Assembly (NCBI RefSeq): GCF_023744375.2
Contig: NZ_CP146284.1
Location: 3,706,818-3,770,817, forward strand
Origin: Parabacteroides sp. AD58
GTDB lineage: Bacteria; Bacteroidota; Bacteroidia; Bacteroidales; Tannerellaceae
DNA length: 64,000 nt
Reading direction: 5' to 3'
Part shown: positions 26,794 through 35,900 of the stretch, piece by piece
Layout of the letters: each line of letters starts with the position of its first letter
Position numbering within the stretch: the stretch's first letter is position 1
The notes under the pieces: model-generated
Database searches by the model: none
Seen by the model: only the letters and a program-made list of their open reading frames with translations
What the model was told of the DNA's origin: nothing
Position numbers and translations under genes: made by a program

Positions 26794-26841
26794 AAAAGAA
26801 TACAGACAGACCTGCTTTTGCAAATCCGTCTGTATTCTTTT
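26794..26841 (-). terminator. Terminator of secA
   Basis: A 14-bp perfect stem (AAAAGAATACAGAC and complement), 20-base apical region, followed on the minus strand by TTTTTTA. It separates secA from glycerate kinase. Confidence 0.9.
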
Positions 26842-26864
26842 CATCTTAAATAATATGATGGGGA

Positions 26865-29800
26865 TTATAATCCCTGGCCATGGCAGTTTTTGTATTTCTT
26901 ACCACTTCCACATGGGCACAGATCATTTCGTCCGACACGCTTTTCTGCTCGAACAGGACCTTGAGCTGCAGTCGTTTCACCTTCTGCTCCCGGTTTTTCA
27001 GCCCGGTACTTACTCATATCTTCACGTTCCTCTTCTTTGGCTTTCTCTATTTGAATGCGCTGGCGAGCTTCTGCAGCAGCTTGGATTGCAGCTGCCTGTT
27101 GGGCTGCCATTTGTGCTTGCATGGCTGCACGACGAGCTTCCAGTTCTTTGCGTTCTTCTTCCGTTACGGTGTGAACCGGAATTTGTCCGCGCATCAGGAT
27201 AGATACAGTTTTACGGTTCATAACATCTACCATGTCTTTGAACAAGTTGTATGATTCCAGTTTATAGATCAATAACGGATCCTTATGCTCATAGCTTGCA
27301 TTCTGAACAGAATGACGGAGTTCATCCATTTCACGCAAATGTTCTTTCCAAGCTTCATCAATTGTCAGCAATACCGTTCTCTTCTGGAATGCTTTTACAA
27401 TACTCTTCGATTCTGTATCGTACGCTTCTTTTAAGTTACATGAAATATTGTACATACGTTTGCCATCCGTGATAGGAATCATGATGTTTTCGTAAGTAGC
27501 ACCTTGGTTTTCATATACTTGTTTGATGACAGGATTTGCAACCTGAGCCATTCTTTCCATACGCTGCTTATAGGTTGCCAATGCTGCTTCGAACAGTTTC
27601 TCTCCCAAAACGTTTGCTTTCATTCCTTTGAATTCATCCTCAGTAAACGGAGGTTCCATAGCAAATGTCTTGAACAGTTCCATCTTGAAGCCTTCATAAT
27701 CTAAGCTTTCTGCAAACTGATCGGCAATAGCAATGGCGGTATCGTAAATCGTATTCAATACATCCAGTCCAATACGTTCACCCATTAAGGCGTGACGACG
27801 GCGGGTGTAGATGACATTACGTTGTGAGTTCATGACGTCATCATATTCCAACAGGCGCTTACGGATACCGAAGTTGTTCTCTTCAACTTTCTTTTGTGCC
27901 CGTTCAACAGATTTACTCAACATAGAGTGTTCCAGAACTTCACCTTCCTTGAAGCCTAATTTATCCATCAGATTGGCAATCTTCTCAGAAGCGAACAAAC
28001 GCATCAAGTCATCTTCCAATGATACAAAGAAGACTGAAGATCCCGGGTCTCCTTGACGACCGGCACGACCACGTAACTGACGGTCAACACGACGGCTTTC
28101 GTGACGTTCCGTACCGATAATTGCCAAACCGCCGGCTTCTTTTACTTCTTTCGACAACTTGATATCCGTACCACGACCGGCCATGTTTGTAGCAATGGTA
28201 ACTGTGCTGCTTTGTCCGGCTAATGCTACGATCTCAGCCTCCTTCTGGTGTAACTTCGCATTCAATACATTGTGCTTGATTTTGCGGAGTGTCAACATAC
28301 GGCTCAATAATTCGGAGATTTCAACTGATGTTGTACCTACCAGAACCGGACGACCTGCATTTGTCAGACGAACGATCTCTTCTATAACGGCATTATACTT
28401 TTCACGTTTTGTCTTATAGATTCGGTCGTTCATATCAATACGGGCAATCGGACGGTTCGTTGGAATAACAACCACATCCAATTTATAGATATCCCAGAAT
28501 TCTCCGGCTTCTGTTTCGGCTGTACCTGTCATACCTGCCAGTTTGTGGTACATACGGAAATAATTCTGTAGCGTGATTGTTGCGAAAGTCTGTGTAGCCG
28601 CTTCAACCTTTACACGTTCCTTGGCTTCGATAGCCTGATGCAAACCGTCAGAATAACGACGACCATCCATGATACGTCCTGTCTGTTCATCAACAATCAT
28701 TACCTTGTTGTCGATGACTACGTATTCATCATCTTTCTCAAACAGTGTATAGGCTTTCAATAGCTGATTGATTGTATGTACACGTTCGCTCTTAACAGAA
28801 TAGTTGGCCAGGATTTCATCTTTCTTTGCCTGCTTTTCTTCTTCTGTACCTTCCATGTGGTCAAGCTGAGATAACTCGGTCGCAATATCCGGAAGAATAA
28901 AGAACTGTGGGTCGTCTGAGTTACCCGTCAGCAAGTCGATACCTTTATCTGTCAGTTCGACGCTATTATTCTTTTCATCGATGACCATATACAGTTCATC
29001 AGTTGCTTCGTGCATGTGACGCATGTTCTCTGACATGAAGTATTCTTCTGTCTTTAACATCTGTGCTTTCACACCGGGTTCGCTCAAGTATTTAATTAAG
29101 GCTTTACTGCGGGGATAACCCTTGTATGCACGATATAATTGGACTGTACCTTCTTCTACTACTTTCGGATCGTCGCTTGCCATTTTCTTTTTGGCTTCGA
29201 TCAATAATTTCTGGCACAGTTCCTTTTGTGCGTTTACTACGACTTCTACATTCGGGCGGAACATTTCGAACAGTTGTTCTTCTCCACGTGGAATAGGACC
29301 GGATATAATCAATGGTGTACGGGCATCATCAATTAATACGGAGTCAACCTCATCGACAATAGCATAGTTATGTTTTCTCTGCACTAAGTCTTTAGGACTC
29401 GTGGCCATATTGTCACGAAGATAATCGAAACCGAATTCGTTGTTGGTACCGAAAGTAATATCTGCCATATAAGCCTTACGGCGAGCATCTGAATTAGGCT
29501 GATGTTTATCAATACAATCTACGGATAAACCGTGGAACATATATAACGGGCCCATCCATTCAGAGTCACGTTTTGACAAGTAATCGTTCACAGTAACAAC
29601 ATGAACACCGTTACGGGTCAAGGCATTTAAGAAAACAGGTAAAGTAGCTACCAGTGTTTTTCCTTCACCGGTTGCCATTTCAGCAATCTTACCTTTGTGT
29701 AAAACGACACCACCAAACAACTGGACATCGTAATGAACCATATCCCAAGTTATTTCATTACCTCCAGCCATCCAGTGATTGGCATATATAGCTTTATCTC

Positions 29801-30245
29801 CTTCTATGCGGACAAAATCAAAACGAGTTGCTAAATCCCGGTCGAAATCATTTGCTGTTACAACTACTTCTGGGTTTTCGGCAAAACGGCGTGCTGTATC
29901 TTTTACGATAGCAAACACTTCAGGAAGCACTTCGTCCAGAACAATTTCCATCTTGTCTGTGATTTCTTTCTCAATTTTGTCTACTTCGGCCCAGATAGCT
30001 TCACGTTCTTCCAGTTCTTTGCTGTCAATACCTTCGCGCAGAGAATTGACTTTAGCGCGTTCATCCGCTACGTAATCTTGTATGCGCTGTTTGATGGCAT
30101 CGATACGACCACGCAGTTCATCATTCGAAAGTTCTTTGATTGACGGATAGACGGCTTTTACCTTTTCTACATACGGAGTGATTTCCTTCAGGTCACGCTG
30201 TGACTTATTACCGAACAACTTCGTCAAAAATTCATTAAATCCCAT
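26865..30245 (-). CDS. secA: Preprotein translocase ATPase SecA
   Basis: The SecYEG motor ATPase, 1126 residues, which is the long form usual in Bacteroidetes. Walker A is at [10 protein letters not shown] (about residue 190). The DEVD Walker B lies in [20 protein letters not shown]. The preprotein-binding, second nucleotide-binding ([13 protein letters not shown], then [13 protein letters not shown]) and helical wing domains follow in order. The end is the SEC-C zinc motif [15 protein letters not shown] Gln/Ala-rich linker ([16 protein letters not shown]) precedes the tail. No secM-like leader is visible; a hairpin stands just upstream of the start codon. Confidence 0.98.
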   Translation of the reverse strand: MGFNEFLTKLFGNKSQRDLKEITPYVEKVKAVYPSIKELSNDELRGRIDAIKQRIQDYVADERAKVNSLREGIDSKELEEREAIWAEVDKIEKEITDKMEIVLDEVLPEVFAIVKDTARRFAENPEVVVTANDFDRDLATRFDFVRIEGDKAIYANHWMAGGNEITWDMVHYDVQLFGGVVLHKGKIAEMATGEGKTLVATLPVFLNALTRNGVHVVTVNDYLSKRDSEWMGPLYMFHGLSVDCIDKHQPNSDARRKAYMADITFGTNNEFGFDYLRDNMATSPKDLVQRKHNYAIVDEVDSVLIDDARTPLIISGPIPRGEEQLFEMFRPNVEVVVNAQKELCQKLLIEAKKKMASDDPKVVEEGTVQLYRAYKGYPRSKALIKYLSEPGVKAQMLKTEEYFMSENMRHMHEATDELYMVIDEKNNSVELTDKGIDLLTGNSDDPQFFILPDIATELSQLDHMEGTEEEKQAKKDEILANYSVKSERVHTINQLLKAYTLFEKDDEYVVIDNKVMIVDEQTGRIMDGRRYSDGLHQAIEAKERVKVEAATQTFATITLQNYFRMYHKLAGMTGTAETEAGEFWDIYKLDVVVIPTNRPIARIDMNDRIYKTKREKYNAVIEEIVRLTNAGRPVLVGTTSVEISELLSRMLTLRKIKHNVLNAKLHQKEAEIVALAGQSSTVTIATNMAGRGTDIKLSKEVKEAGGLAIIGTERHESRRVDRQLRGRAGRQGDPGSSVFFVSLEDDLMRLFASEKIANLMDKLGFKEGEVLEHSMLSKSVERAQKKVEENNFGIRKRLLEYDDVMNSQRNVIYTRRRHALMGERIGLDVLNTIYDTAIAIADQFAESLDYEGFKMELFKTFAMEPPFTEDEFKGMKANVLGEKLFEAALATYKQRMERMAQVANPVIKQVYENQGATYENIMIPITDGKRMYNISCNLKEAYDTESKSIVKAFQKRTVLLTIDEAWKEHLREMDELRHSVQNASYEHKDPLLIYKLESYNLFKDMVDVMNRKTVSILMRGQIPVHTVTEEERKELEARRAAMQAQMAAQQAAAIQAAAEARQRIQIEKAKEEEREDMSKYRAEKPGAEGETTAAQGPVRAEKRVGRNDLCPCGSGKKYKNCHGQGL

Positions 30246-30261
30246 ATTTTTATTGAATTGA

Positions 30262-30296
30262 CAATTGGCATTTCTTTCCTTTATTTATGCCAATTG
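30262..30296. promoter_or_regulatory. Inverted repeat just upstream of secA
   Basis: CAATTGGCAT and its exact complement form a 10-bp stem with a 15-base loop, ending 17 bases before the secA ATG. It has no T-tract, so it is not a clear terminator for the upstream gene. A 5' leader element or operator is possible. Confidence 0.5.
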
Positions 30297-30363
30297 GATA
30301 GTTACTACTTTGAAAAATTATAATGCAATGGAAGGTTGATCGTCAGTTATTCTAACGAATTGG

Positions 30364-31977
30364 CTATTGTCCATTACCAACAGCCAATTCCCGAAGTGGT
30401 AACGATTGTGAAGCATTCGGTGGTCTGATTCTTAGGATATAGGTCACAGACGGAGCAACTTCCGTAGCTTTTACTTCCCGGTAAATACGCTCTGGCTTTA
30501 GGCCGTTACCCAAGAAAATCAATGGCGTAAGTACTGCATTATTTCGAATTACTTTTACTTTTTCTTTGGGATCATCTTTATTGATTTTCCAGCCTGGCTG
30601 TAATTCAATAATTAAATCGCCCCGCTTTAGGTGATGAGTACCTTGACGGAATTTGGCGGTTCCTTCATTCCAGTCGCCAAACACCAGACTGTTATCTGTT
30701 GTTACATGTTGAACTCCACTAAATTCTTTTATGAAGGCTGCTGCTTTATTCTGTACTTCTGCCAAATCCAGTTTCGCATCTTCGATAGCTTTCCTATTCA
30801 GATAAATTTGGTTATTATAATAACCGGTTACCCAGTTGGTCTGCTGACCATAGATAGCCATCATATACATATTTAATAAGGCGACGCAGCGTTTGGGATG
30901 AAACTCACCTCCTGTTACGTAGGAGTCCAGTTCCTGCGTATATTCCTCTTCGCTTTTATAATAGCCGCTACCCGTAAATACGACCAGGGTTTTAGAAAGT
31001 CCTACTTTTTTGTCGATGGCATCTAATAATTGCTCGATGTCTTTATCCAGTTGGCAGTAGGTATCTTGAATTTCGTGGGTATATTCCTTATTCATATTAC
31101 CCAAGAAGTTACCTGCATAGTAGGTAACCGAAAGCATATCGGGTGCTGTTCGTGTACCGAATCCGGCGTATTCCAGAAACTGCATGGCCAGACGGTTTAC
31201 TTCTTTATTGACAAAAGGAGTCGTCTTCAGTCGTGGATAGCAGGCAACGTCACGTTCGTTGAAGGTATATTTGAAAGGAATTTCGTCTAAGGTATACGGA
31301 AAAGCGTTCAGCTTGTCAAGAGGTAATGACGGCGTCCATACCATTTTGTCCAATCGTGCCGATAGAGATTCGGTACCGCTGTTATACCGCTCTACATACC
31401 AGGGAACGCTTTTATAATAGGTTGTAGTTGCCCATTTCCCATTTAGGTTGTCAATCCAGAATGCTCCGTTGGCTGCATGGCCAGCTGACAAAATGGCGGC
31501 TTCTACATTAGGGGCAATAGCATATACGTCACTTCTTCCTTTGGAGGCAATTTTCAGTTCATCACCGATAGTAGAACTGAACAATGCTTTTGGAGAATAG
31601 TTTTCACGTGTGTAGTTTCCCAAATAAGAAGAGTCCCATAAAATAGAGATCTCTTTTTCATTGGAAAAATCATACTTGTAATTTGAAGATATGCCATTAA
31701 AGCATGGATTGGAACCGGTAAATAGGGTTGCAAAAGCGCTGGCTTCGTCTAAATTAGAAAAGTCAAAGCGAATATTCTGGTAAACTTTGCCTTCATTGAA
31801 TAACCGTTTAAACCCTCTTTCGCCGAATGTATTGTAAAAATACTCAATATAATCTCCTCGCAACTGATCTACAGTGACGCATACCACCAATTTAGGAACC
31901 TGTTGCTGAGCTTCCAAATTGGTGACTGCCAGAATTGCAATCAGTGAAGACAATATTTTTCGTACTTTTTTATCCAT
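30364..31977 (-). CDS. Alkaline-phosphatase-superfamily protein, catalytic residues degenerate
   Basis: A 537-residue protein with a signal peptide (about residues 7-23). The scaffold is that of PafA-like alkaline phosphatases: VVCVTVDQLRGDYIEYF, ATLFTGSNPCFNGI, AAILSAGHAANGAFWID and the Asp-rich helix IQDTYCQLDKDIEQLLDAID. The metal and nucleophile positions, however, look replaced: E78 where the family has the nucleophilic Thr, N290 and N294 where it has Asp and His, and T-G-S-G (335-338) in place of T-S-D-H. Only the first Asp (D37) is kept. It is therefore probably a non-hydrolytic binding or scaffold protein. It lies 73 bases after the DUF4105 gene and likely shares its transcript. Confidence 0.8.
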   Translation of the reverse strand: MDKKVRKILSSLIAILAVTNLEAQQQVPKLVVCVTVDQLRGDYIEYFYNTFGERGFKRLFNEGKVYQNIRFDFSNLDEASAFATLFTGSNPCFNGISSNYKYDFSNEKEISILWDSSYLGNYTRENYSPKALFSSTIGDELKIASKGRSDVYAIAPNVEAAILSAGHAANGAFWIDNLNGKWATTTYYKSVPWYVERYNSGTESLSARLDKMVWTPSLPLDKLNAFPYTLDEIPFKYTFNERDVACYPRLKTTPFVNKEVNRLAMQFLEYAGFGTRTAPDMLSVTYYAGNFLGNMNKEYTHEIQDTYCQLDKDIEQLLDAIDKKVGLSKTLVVFTGSGYYKSEEEYTQELDSYVTGGEFHPKRCVALLNMYMMAIYGQQTNWVTGYYNNQIYLNRKAIEDAKLDLAEVQNKAAAFIKEFSGVQHVTTDNSLVFGDWNEGTAKFRQGTHHLKRGDLIIELQPGWKINKDDPKEKVKVIRNNAVLTPLIFLGNGLKPERIYREVKATEVAPSVTYILRIRPPNASQSLPLRELAVGNGQ

Positions 31978-32050
31978 GTTTACTTATGTATTCTCCTACA
32001 AAAATCAGGCCAGAATTTATTTTCTGTGCCTGGATGTATGCTTCCTCTGC

Positions 32051-33247
32051 TTATTTCCTTTTTTCTATTTCCTCTCTCTTACGAAAATAACCAGCAAAAA
32101 TAACCGAGGCTGATCGTATCCAAAGCGTGAGAATCAATGGAATAAAGGCTGTATTAAAGTGTTGCGGTAAGAAATACCAGCTTACCAGCATCAGCATAAT
32201 CGCCGCAAAGTTAATAAAATGATAATAATATCCAGCTATTCTTGCTTTTTTTACGATACTAAATGGTAGAACGAGTAGTTGAAGCGGATGCAACCAAACC
32301 ATTGTCCAGTTAGGCCATGTACAGGGATGTTCGGATATGAAACCTAAAAAGAAGAGGACACATCCGGACAAACCGGCTATCAGAAATAACACACAATCCA
32401 AGCCCCAAAGATGGATGTGACGTTTGGATTCCCATACGGTCAGGATACCTACGACTAACCATAAAACGATTGCACACAATAGAGGTGTGCACCATTCGGT
32501 TGGGGCTTCCTCTGGTTCGGCTTCCAAAACATTAGTTTGGCGGACCAAAGGACGGGTTGAGCCGTCGTCGGAGATGATAATTGCACTGGCAACAGCTTCT
32601 TTCAGATATTCCGGCAAGAACAACATTTCGTGGGGAGTCATGATTCGATCCGTAGGACTTCCCAAAGCCAGGTCACATCCAAAAGTCAACCAAGCATGAT
32701 TTCGCGTACAGTGGTTGATTACATCCCGGAAGGTCAGGGGCTCAGGTTTCCAGCAATAATCGACTTTCCCTGATAGATTGTTTTCTATCAGTTGTGCCGG
32801 TCGGGTGGCACAATTATCGAAAAAGAAATTATACCGGTATTCTCGGTTTTTCGGTTCATAGTTTTTCAATAGAGCTCCCCATATCCGCTCTTTCTCGACT
32901 GGCGATAAATTCAAGATCTGTTCTGTAACCGTACTGCCTCGTAATTGATATTCGACAATATAATCGCTATATTTCATTACTCCTAACATGTAATCCGTTT
33001 CACCTTTGGCAAACCGGTATATGAAATTGGGCTTTTCGAAACTGAAGATGCCATAATTGAATACCAAATCCATATTTCGAGGCTCGTCTTTCAGTCGGAG
33101 AGCAGCATGACCGTAAAGGGTAAATACTTCTCCTTCATACGGAGAGCTTGTCAGCAGGCTGATCTGTGCTTTTTCACTCAAAAGCTGGGCATAAACAGCA
33201 CTCTGAATGAAAAGCAATCCCACCACTAATAAAAGAATCTTTTTCAT
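32051..33247 (-). CDS. lnb: DUF4105 membrane protein, candidate lipoprotein N-acyltransferase Lnb
   Basis: A protein of about 398 residues. It has a signal peptide (KKILLLVVGLLFIQSAVYA), an exported domain of about 230 residues and four or five C-terminal transmembrane helices. The domain has the DUF4105 marks LYGHAALRL (H47) and FFFDNCATRP (C146), which read as a Cys-His pair of a papain-like thiol acyl-transfer site. As I recall, a DUF4105 protein was reported as the Bacteroides lipoprotein N-acyltransferase, Lnb, which adds the third acyl chain to lipoproteins in bacteria lacking Lnt; I could not check this here. The frame is open to 33376, but the ATG at 33247 gives the proper signal peptide. 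Confidence 0.8.
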   Translation of the reverse strand: MKKILLLVVGLLFIQSAVYAQLLSEKAQISLLTSSPYEGEVFTLYGHAALRLKDEPRNMDLVFNYGIFSFEKPNFIYRFAKGETDYMLGVMKYSDYIVEYQLRGSTVTEQILNLSPVEKERIWGALLKNYEPKNREYRYNFFFDNCATRPAQLIENNLSGKVDYCWKPEPLTFRDVINHCTRNHAWLTFGCDLALGSPTDRIMTPHEMLFLPEYLKEAVASAIIISDDGSTRPLVRQTNVLEAEPEEAPTEWCTPLLCAIVLWLVVGILTVWESKRHIHLWGLDCVLFLIAGLSGCVLFFLGFISEHPCTWPNWTMVWLHPLQLLVLPFSIVKKARIAGYYYHFINFAAIMLMLVSWYFLPQHFNTAFIPLILTLWIRSASVIFAGYFRKREEIEKRK

Positions 33248-33347
33248 GCTTTTTATTAAAGTAAAAGTGGATATGTCCAGTAGCATCTGCTTTTTCTGAC
33301 GAAAGAACATCCTGAAAGCGTCTGGAACTAATCCTGTTTTCTGGATA

Positions 33348-33379
33348 CAAAGTAACCTAAATTCTGTCACATACACAAA
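33348..33379 (-). promoter_or_regulatory. Promoter of the DUF4105-phosphatase-like unit
   Basis: On the minus strand: TTTG (33376-33379), 20-base spacer, TTACTTTG (33348-33355), one base off the -7 consensus. The implied 5' leader is about 95 bases. Confidence 0.5.
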
Positions 33380-33475
33380 AGAATATGTAGTGCAACAACA
33401 AGCCTATGCTAATTTCGGTCCAAGTGTCCGGATAAACGCTTTTTGAAACTCCCGTATTTTAAATTGGATTTTAAC

Positions 33476-33497
33476 GAGAATCGTTTTTGATTCTCGT
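33476..33497. repeat. Single 22-bp unit, GAGAATC hairpin
   Basis: AACGAGAATC and its exact complement (33473-33498) form a 10-bp stem with a 6-base loop. The 22 bases from GAGAATC to TCGT are almost the same as the unit at 24627. No T-tract follows. Confidence 0.7.
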
Positions 33498-33778
33498 TGG
33501 AATTATTCTCAAAACAAACTATAGAGAAAGCAATGACATGAATAATGCGGAAGATGACAGATGGGCTGGTGGAAGCAAATATGTTTGATTGATTCTCATT
33601 TTAAGGACTGAGAAAACATAGATCTCTAATACCTTATTATATATAAAAGAAATAAATTATAGGTTTTTTTGCCCTAATTATAATGATGTTAGAAGGAAAA
33701 GAGCACTGTTAAAGTGCAAGTAGAAACAAGTCTTTAATTGATATTTGAAAGAAATACTTATATTTTCCTTTTAAATTC

Positions 33779-33809
33779 TTTGTTGGTTAGAATTATTATT
33801 CTACATTTG
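33779..33809 (+). promoter_or_regulatory. Promoter of the ilv operon
   Basis: TTTG (33779-33782), a 19-base spacer and TACATTTG (33802-33809): an exact match to the Bacteroidetes consensus. Transcription should begin near 33816, about 30 bases before the leader peptide. Confidence 0.85.
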
Positions 33810-33844
33810 CACCGTCAAACAAACATAAAGACAAAAGAATAAAA

Positions 33845-33904
33845 ATGTTGAATATTTCTTTGCATATTATCTTGGTCGTGGTCCTGCTAGTCATTAGTTG
33901 GTAA
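33845..33904 (+). CDS. ilv operon leader peptide (attenuator peptide)
   Basis: A 19-codon frame, MLNISLHIILVVVLLVISW, with stop at 33902-33904. Thirteen of its 19 residues are Leu, Ile or Val, with ten in a row (residues 8-17), like the ilv leader peptides of enterobacteria. It starts about 30 bases after the predicted transcription start and ends immediately before the left arm of the antiterminator. Its position and composition make it the sensor of charged branched-chain tRNAs: a ribosome stalled in the run would leave 33905-33914 free. It is too short for usual gene finders. Confidence 0.9.
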   Translation: MLNISLHIILVVVLLVISW

Positions 33905-33983
33905 AGAGAAAGGTATGCAAGATACGAATAAAGTGACAACGATATTTCTTACAGCCTTTCTCTATTCGGGGAAAGGCTTTTTT
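33905..33983 (+). promoter_or_regulatory. ilv transcription attenuator (antiterminator/terminator switch)
   Basis: Terminator: AGCCTTTC (33953-33960) pairs with GAAAGGCT (33971-33978), extendable through TCT/GGG-type pairs to 11 bp with an ATTC loop, followed by six T (33978-33983). Antiterminator: 33905-33914 (with GAGAAAGG at 33906-33913) pairs with CCTTTCTC (33955-33962), using the same left arm, so the two folds exclude each other. A ribosome at the leader stop codon would mask 33905-33914 and let the terminator form; a stalled one would not. Confidence 0.88.
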
Positions 33984-34044
33984 CTTACTAAGAAATAAGA
34001 AAGAGATTGAGACTTAAGAAACGCAATAAAGAAGGAGTACAGAT

Positions 34045-35880
34045 ATGAAGAATCCGTTAAGAAGTTCCTTCAGTACTGAAGGACGCCGAATGGCAGGGGC
34101 ACGAGCCTTGTGGTGTGCCAATGGAATGAAGAAAGAGCAATTCGGAAAACCGATCATTGCTATTGTCAATTCATTTACCCAGTTTGTTCCGGGTCACGTA
34201 CATTTGCATGAAGCCGGGCAGATCGTCAAAGAAGAAATTGAAAAGTTGGGATGTTTTGCAGCTGAATTCAATACCATTGCTATTGATGATGGTATAGCCA
34301 TGGGGCATGATGGAATGCTTTATTCTCTTCCTTCGCGTGATATTATTGCTGATAGCGTTGAATATATGGTAAATGCTCATAAGGCAGATGCCATGGTTTG
34401 TATCAGTAATTGTGATAAAATCACTCCGGGCATGCTGATGGCTGCCATGCGATTGAATATACCAACCGTTTTTGTATCGGGAGGACCGATGGAAGCGGGT
34501 GAATGGAATGGTCGTCATCTGGATTTGATTGATGCCATGATTGAAGCAGCTGATACTTCTGTCAGTGATGAACAGATTGGCGAAGTAGAACGCCATGCTT
34601 GTCCGGGTTGTGGGTGTTGTTCGGGTATGTTTACGGCTAACTCGATGAATTGCCTGAATGAAGCCATTGGTTTGGCTTTGCCTGGTAATGGTTCTATTGT
34701 GGCTACACACGCAAACCGGGTACAGTTGTTCCGGGATGCTGCCAAACTGATTGTCAAGAATGCTTATAAATATTATGAAGAAGGAGATGAAAGTGTCTTG
34801 CCACGTCAGATTGCAACACGACAGGCCTTCTTGAATGCCATGTCTCTTGATATAGCCATGGGCGGCTCTACCAATACGGTTCTTCACTTATTGGCAATAG
34901 CTCAGGAAGCGAATGCTGATTTTACGATGGATGATATTGATATGTTATCTCGTAAGATTCCTTGCCTTTGCAAAGTAGCACCGAACACTCTGGTTTACCA
35001 TGTACAGGATGTCAATCGGGCTGGTGGTGTTTTGTCAATCATGCATGAGTTGCTGAAGGCCGGATTAATTGATGGTTCTGTTAAACGTGCCGACGGCTTG
35101 ACATTGGCAGAAGCAATAGATCAATTCGGAATTACTTCGCTGCATGTAACGGAAGAAGCGTTGAAGAAGTATAAAAGTGCACCGGGTAATCGCTTCTGTA
35201 TTACGATGGGTGCGCAGGAGAATTATTATCAGGAATTGGATACCGACCGTTCGGCTGGTTGTATCCGTGATGTTGAACATGCTTATTCTAAGGATGGAGG
35301 TCTGGCCGTACTGAAAGGAAACATCGCTGTTGATGGTTGTGTTGTCAAAACTGCCGGAGTTGATGAAAGCATCTGGAAGTTTGCGGGTCCGGCCAAGGTA
35401 TTTGATTCACAAGACGCGGCCTGCGAAGGAATCTTAGGCGGTAAGGTCGTTTCGGGAGATGTGGTCGTGATTACCTATGAAGGGCCGAAAGGCGGTCCGG
35501 GAATGCAGGAAATGTTATATCCGACTTCCTATATCAAGAGCCGTCATTTAGGTAAAGAATGCGCTTTGATCACAGACGGTCGTTTTAGTGGAGGTACTTC
35601 CGGTTTGTCTATTGGTCATATTTCTCCGGAAGCAGCTGCGGGAGGAAATATCGGATTGGTAAAAGATGGTGACATTATTGAAATAGACATTCCTAACCGT
35701 TCGATACGGGTACGACTGACAGATGAGGAATTAGCTGAACGTCGGAAAGCAGAGGAAGCCCGTGGAAAGAAAGCGTTTACTCCACCGTTCCGTCAGCGTG
35801 AAGTATCGAAAGCTCTGAAGGCTTATGGAAAGATGGTTTCGTCGGCAGATAAGGGAGGAGTAAGAATAATTGAAGATTAA
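34045..35880 (+). CDS. ilvD: Dihydroxy-acid dehydratase IlvD
   Basis: Third shared enzyme of valine and isoleucine synthesis, an iron-sulfur dehydratase of 611 residues. Cluster cysteines are seen in [11 protein letters not shown] and in [18 protein letters not shown]; the C-terminal segment [29 protein letters not shown] is the family signature. The N-terminus [19 protein letters not shown] is canonical. A clear AAGGAG stands 7 bases before the ATG, unusual for this genome and probably important for efficient translation. It is the first structural gene after the attenuator, and ilvB follows after 20 bases. Confidence 0.98.
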   Translation: MKNPLRSSFSTEGRRMAGARALWCANGMKKEQFGKPIIAIVNSFTQFVPGHVHLHEAGQIVKEEIEKLGCFAAEFNTIAIDDGIAMGHDGMLYSLPSRDIIADSVEYMVNAHKADAMVCISNCDKITPGMLMAAMRLNIPTVFVSGGPMEAGEWNGRHLDLIDAMIEAADTSVSDEQIGEVERHACPGCGCCSGMFTANSMNCLNEAIGLALPGNGSIVATHANRVQLFRDAAKLIVKNAYKYYEEGDESVLPRQIATRQAFLNAMSLDIAMGGSTNTVLHLLAIAQEANADFTMDDIDMLSRKIPCLCKVAPNTLVYHVQDVNRAGGVLSIMHELLKAGLIDGSVKRADGLTLAEAIDQFGITSLHVTEEALKKYKSAPGNRFCITMGAQENYYQELDTDRSAGCIRDVEHAYSKDGGLAVLKGNIAVDGCVVKTAGVDESIWKFAGPAKVFDSQDAACEGILGGKVVSGDVVVITYEGPKGGPGMQEMLYPTSYIKSRHLGKECALITDGRFSGGTSGLSIGHISPEAAAGGNIGLVKDGDIIEIDIPNRSIRVRLTDEELAERRKAEEARGKKAFTPPFRQREVSKALKAYGKMVSSADKGGVRIIED

Positions 35881-35900
35881 GCTAAATCGAAGAATTATAT

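Larger units (their letters stand above)
33248..34044. other. About 800-base region between DUF4105 gene and ilvD
   Basis: It contains the DUF4105 promoter, one 22-bp repeat unit (33476-33497), about 250 bases of AT-rich sequence in which I see nothing, and then the ilv promoter, leader peptide and attenuator. Confidence 0.8.

Noticed and set aside
33473..33498. Rho-independent terminator
   Set aside because: The stem is good but neither side carries a T-tract, and no gene ends nearby (the DUF4105 and ilv units diverge from it).
34171..34887. 238-codon frame antisense to ilvD
   Set aside because: It overlaps the intact ilvD frame and has a low-complexity Thr/Ile/His-rich translation with no recognisable family.
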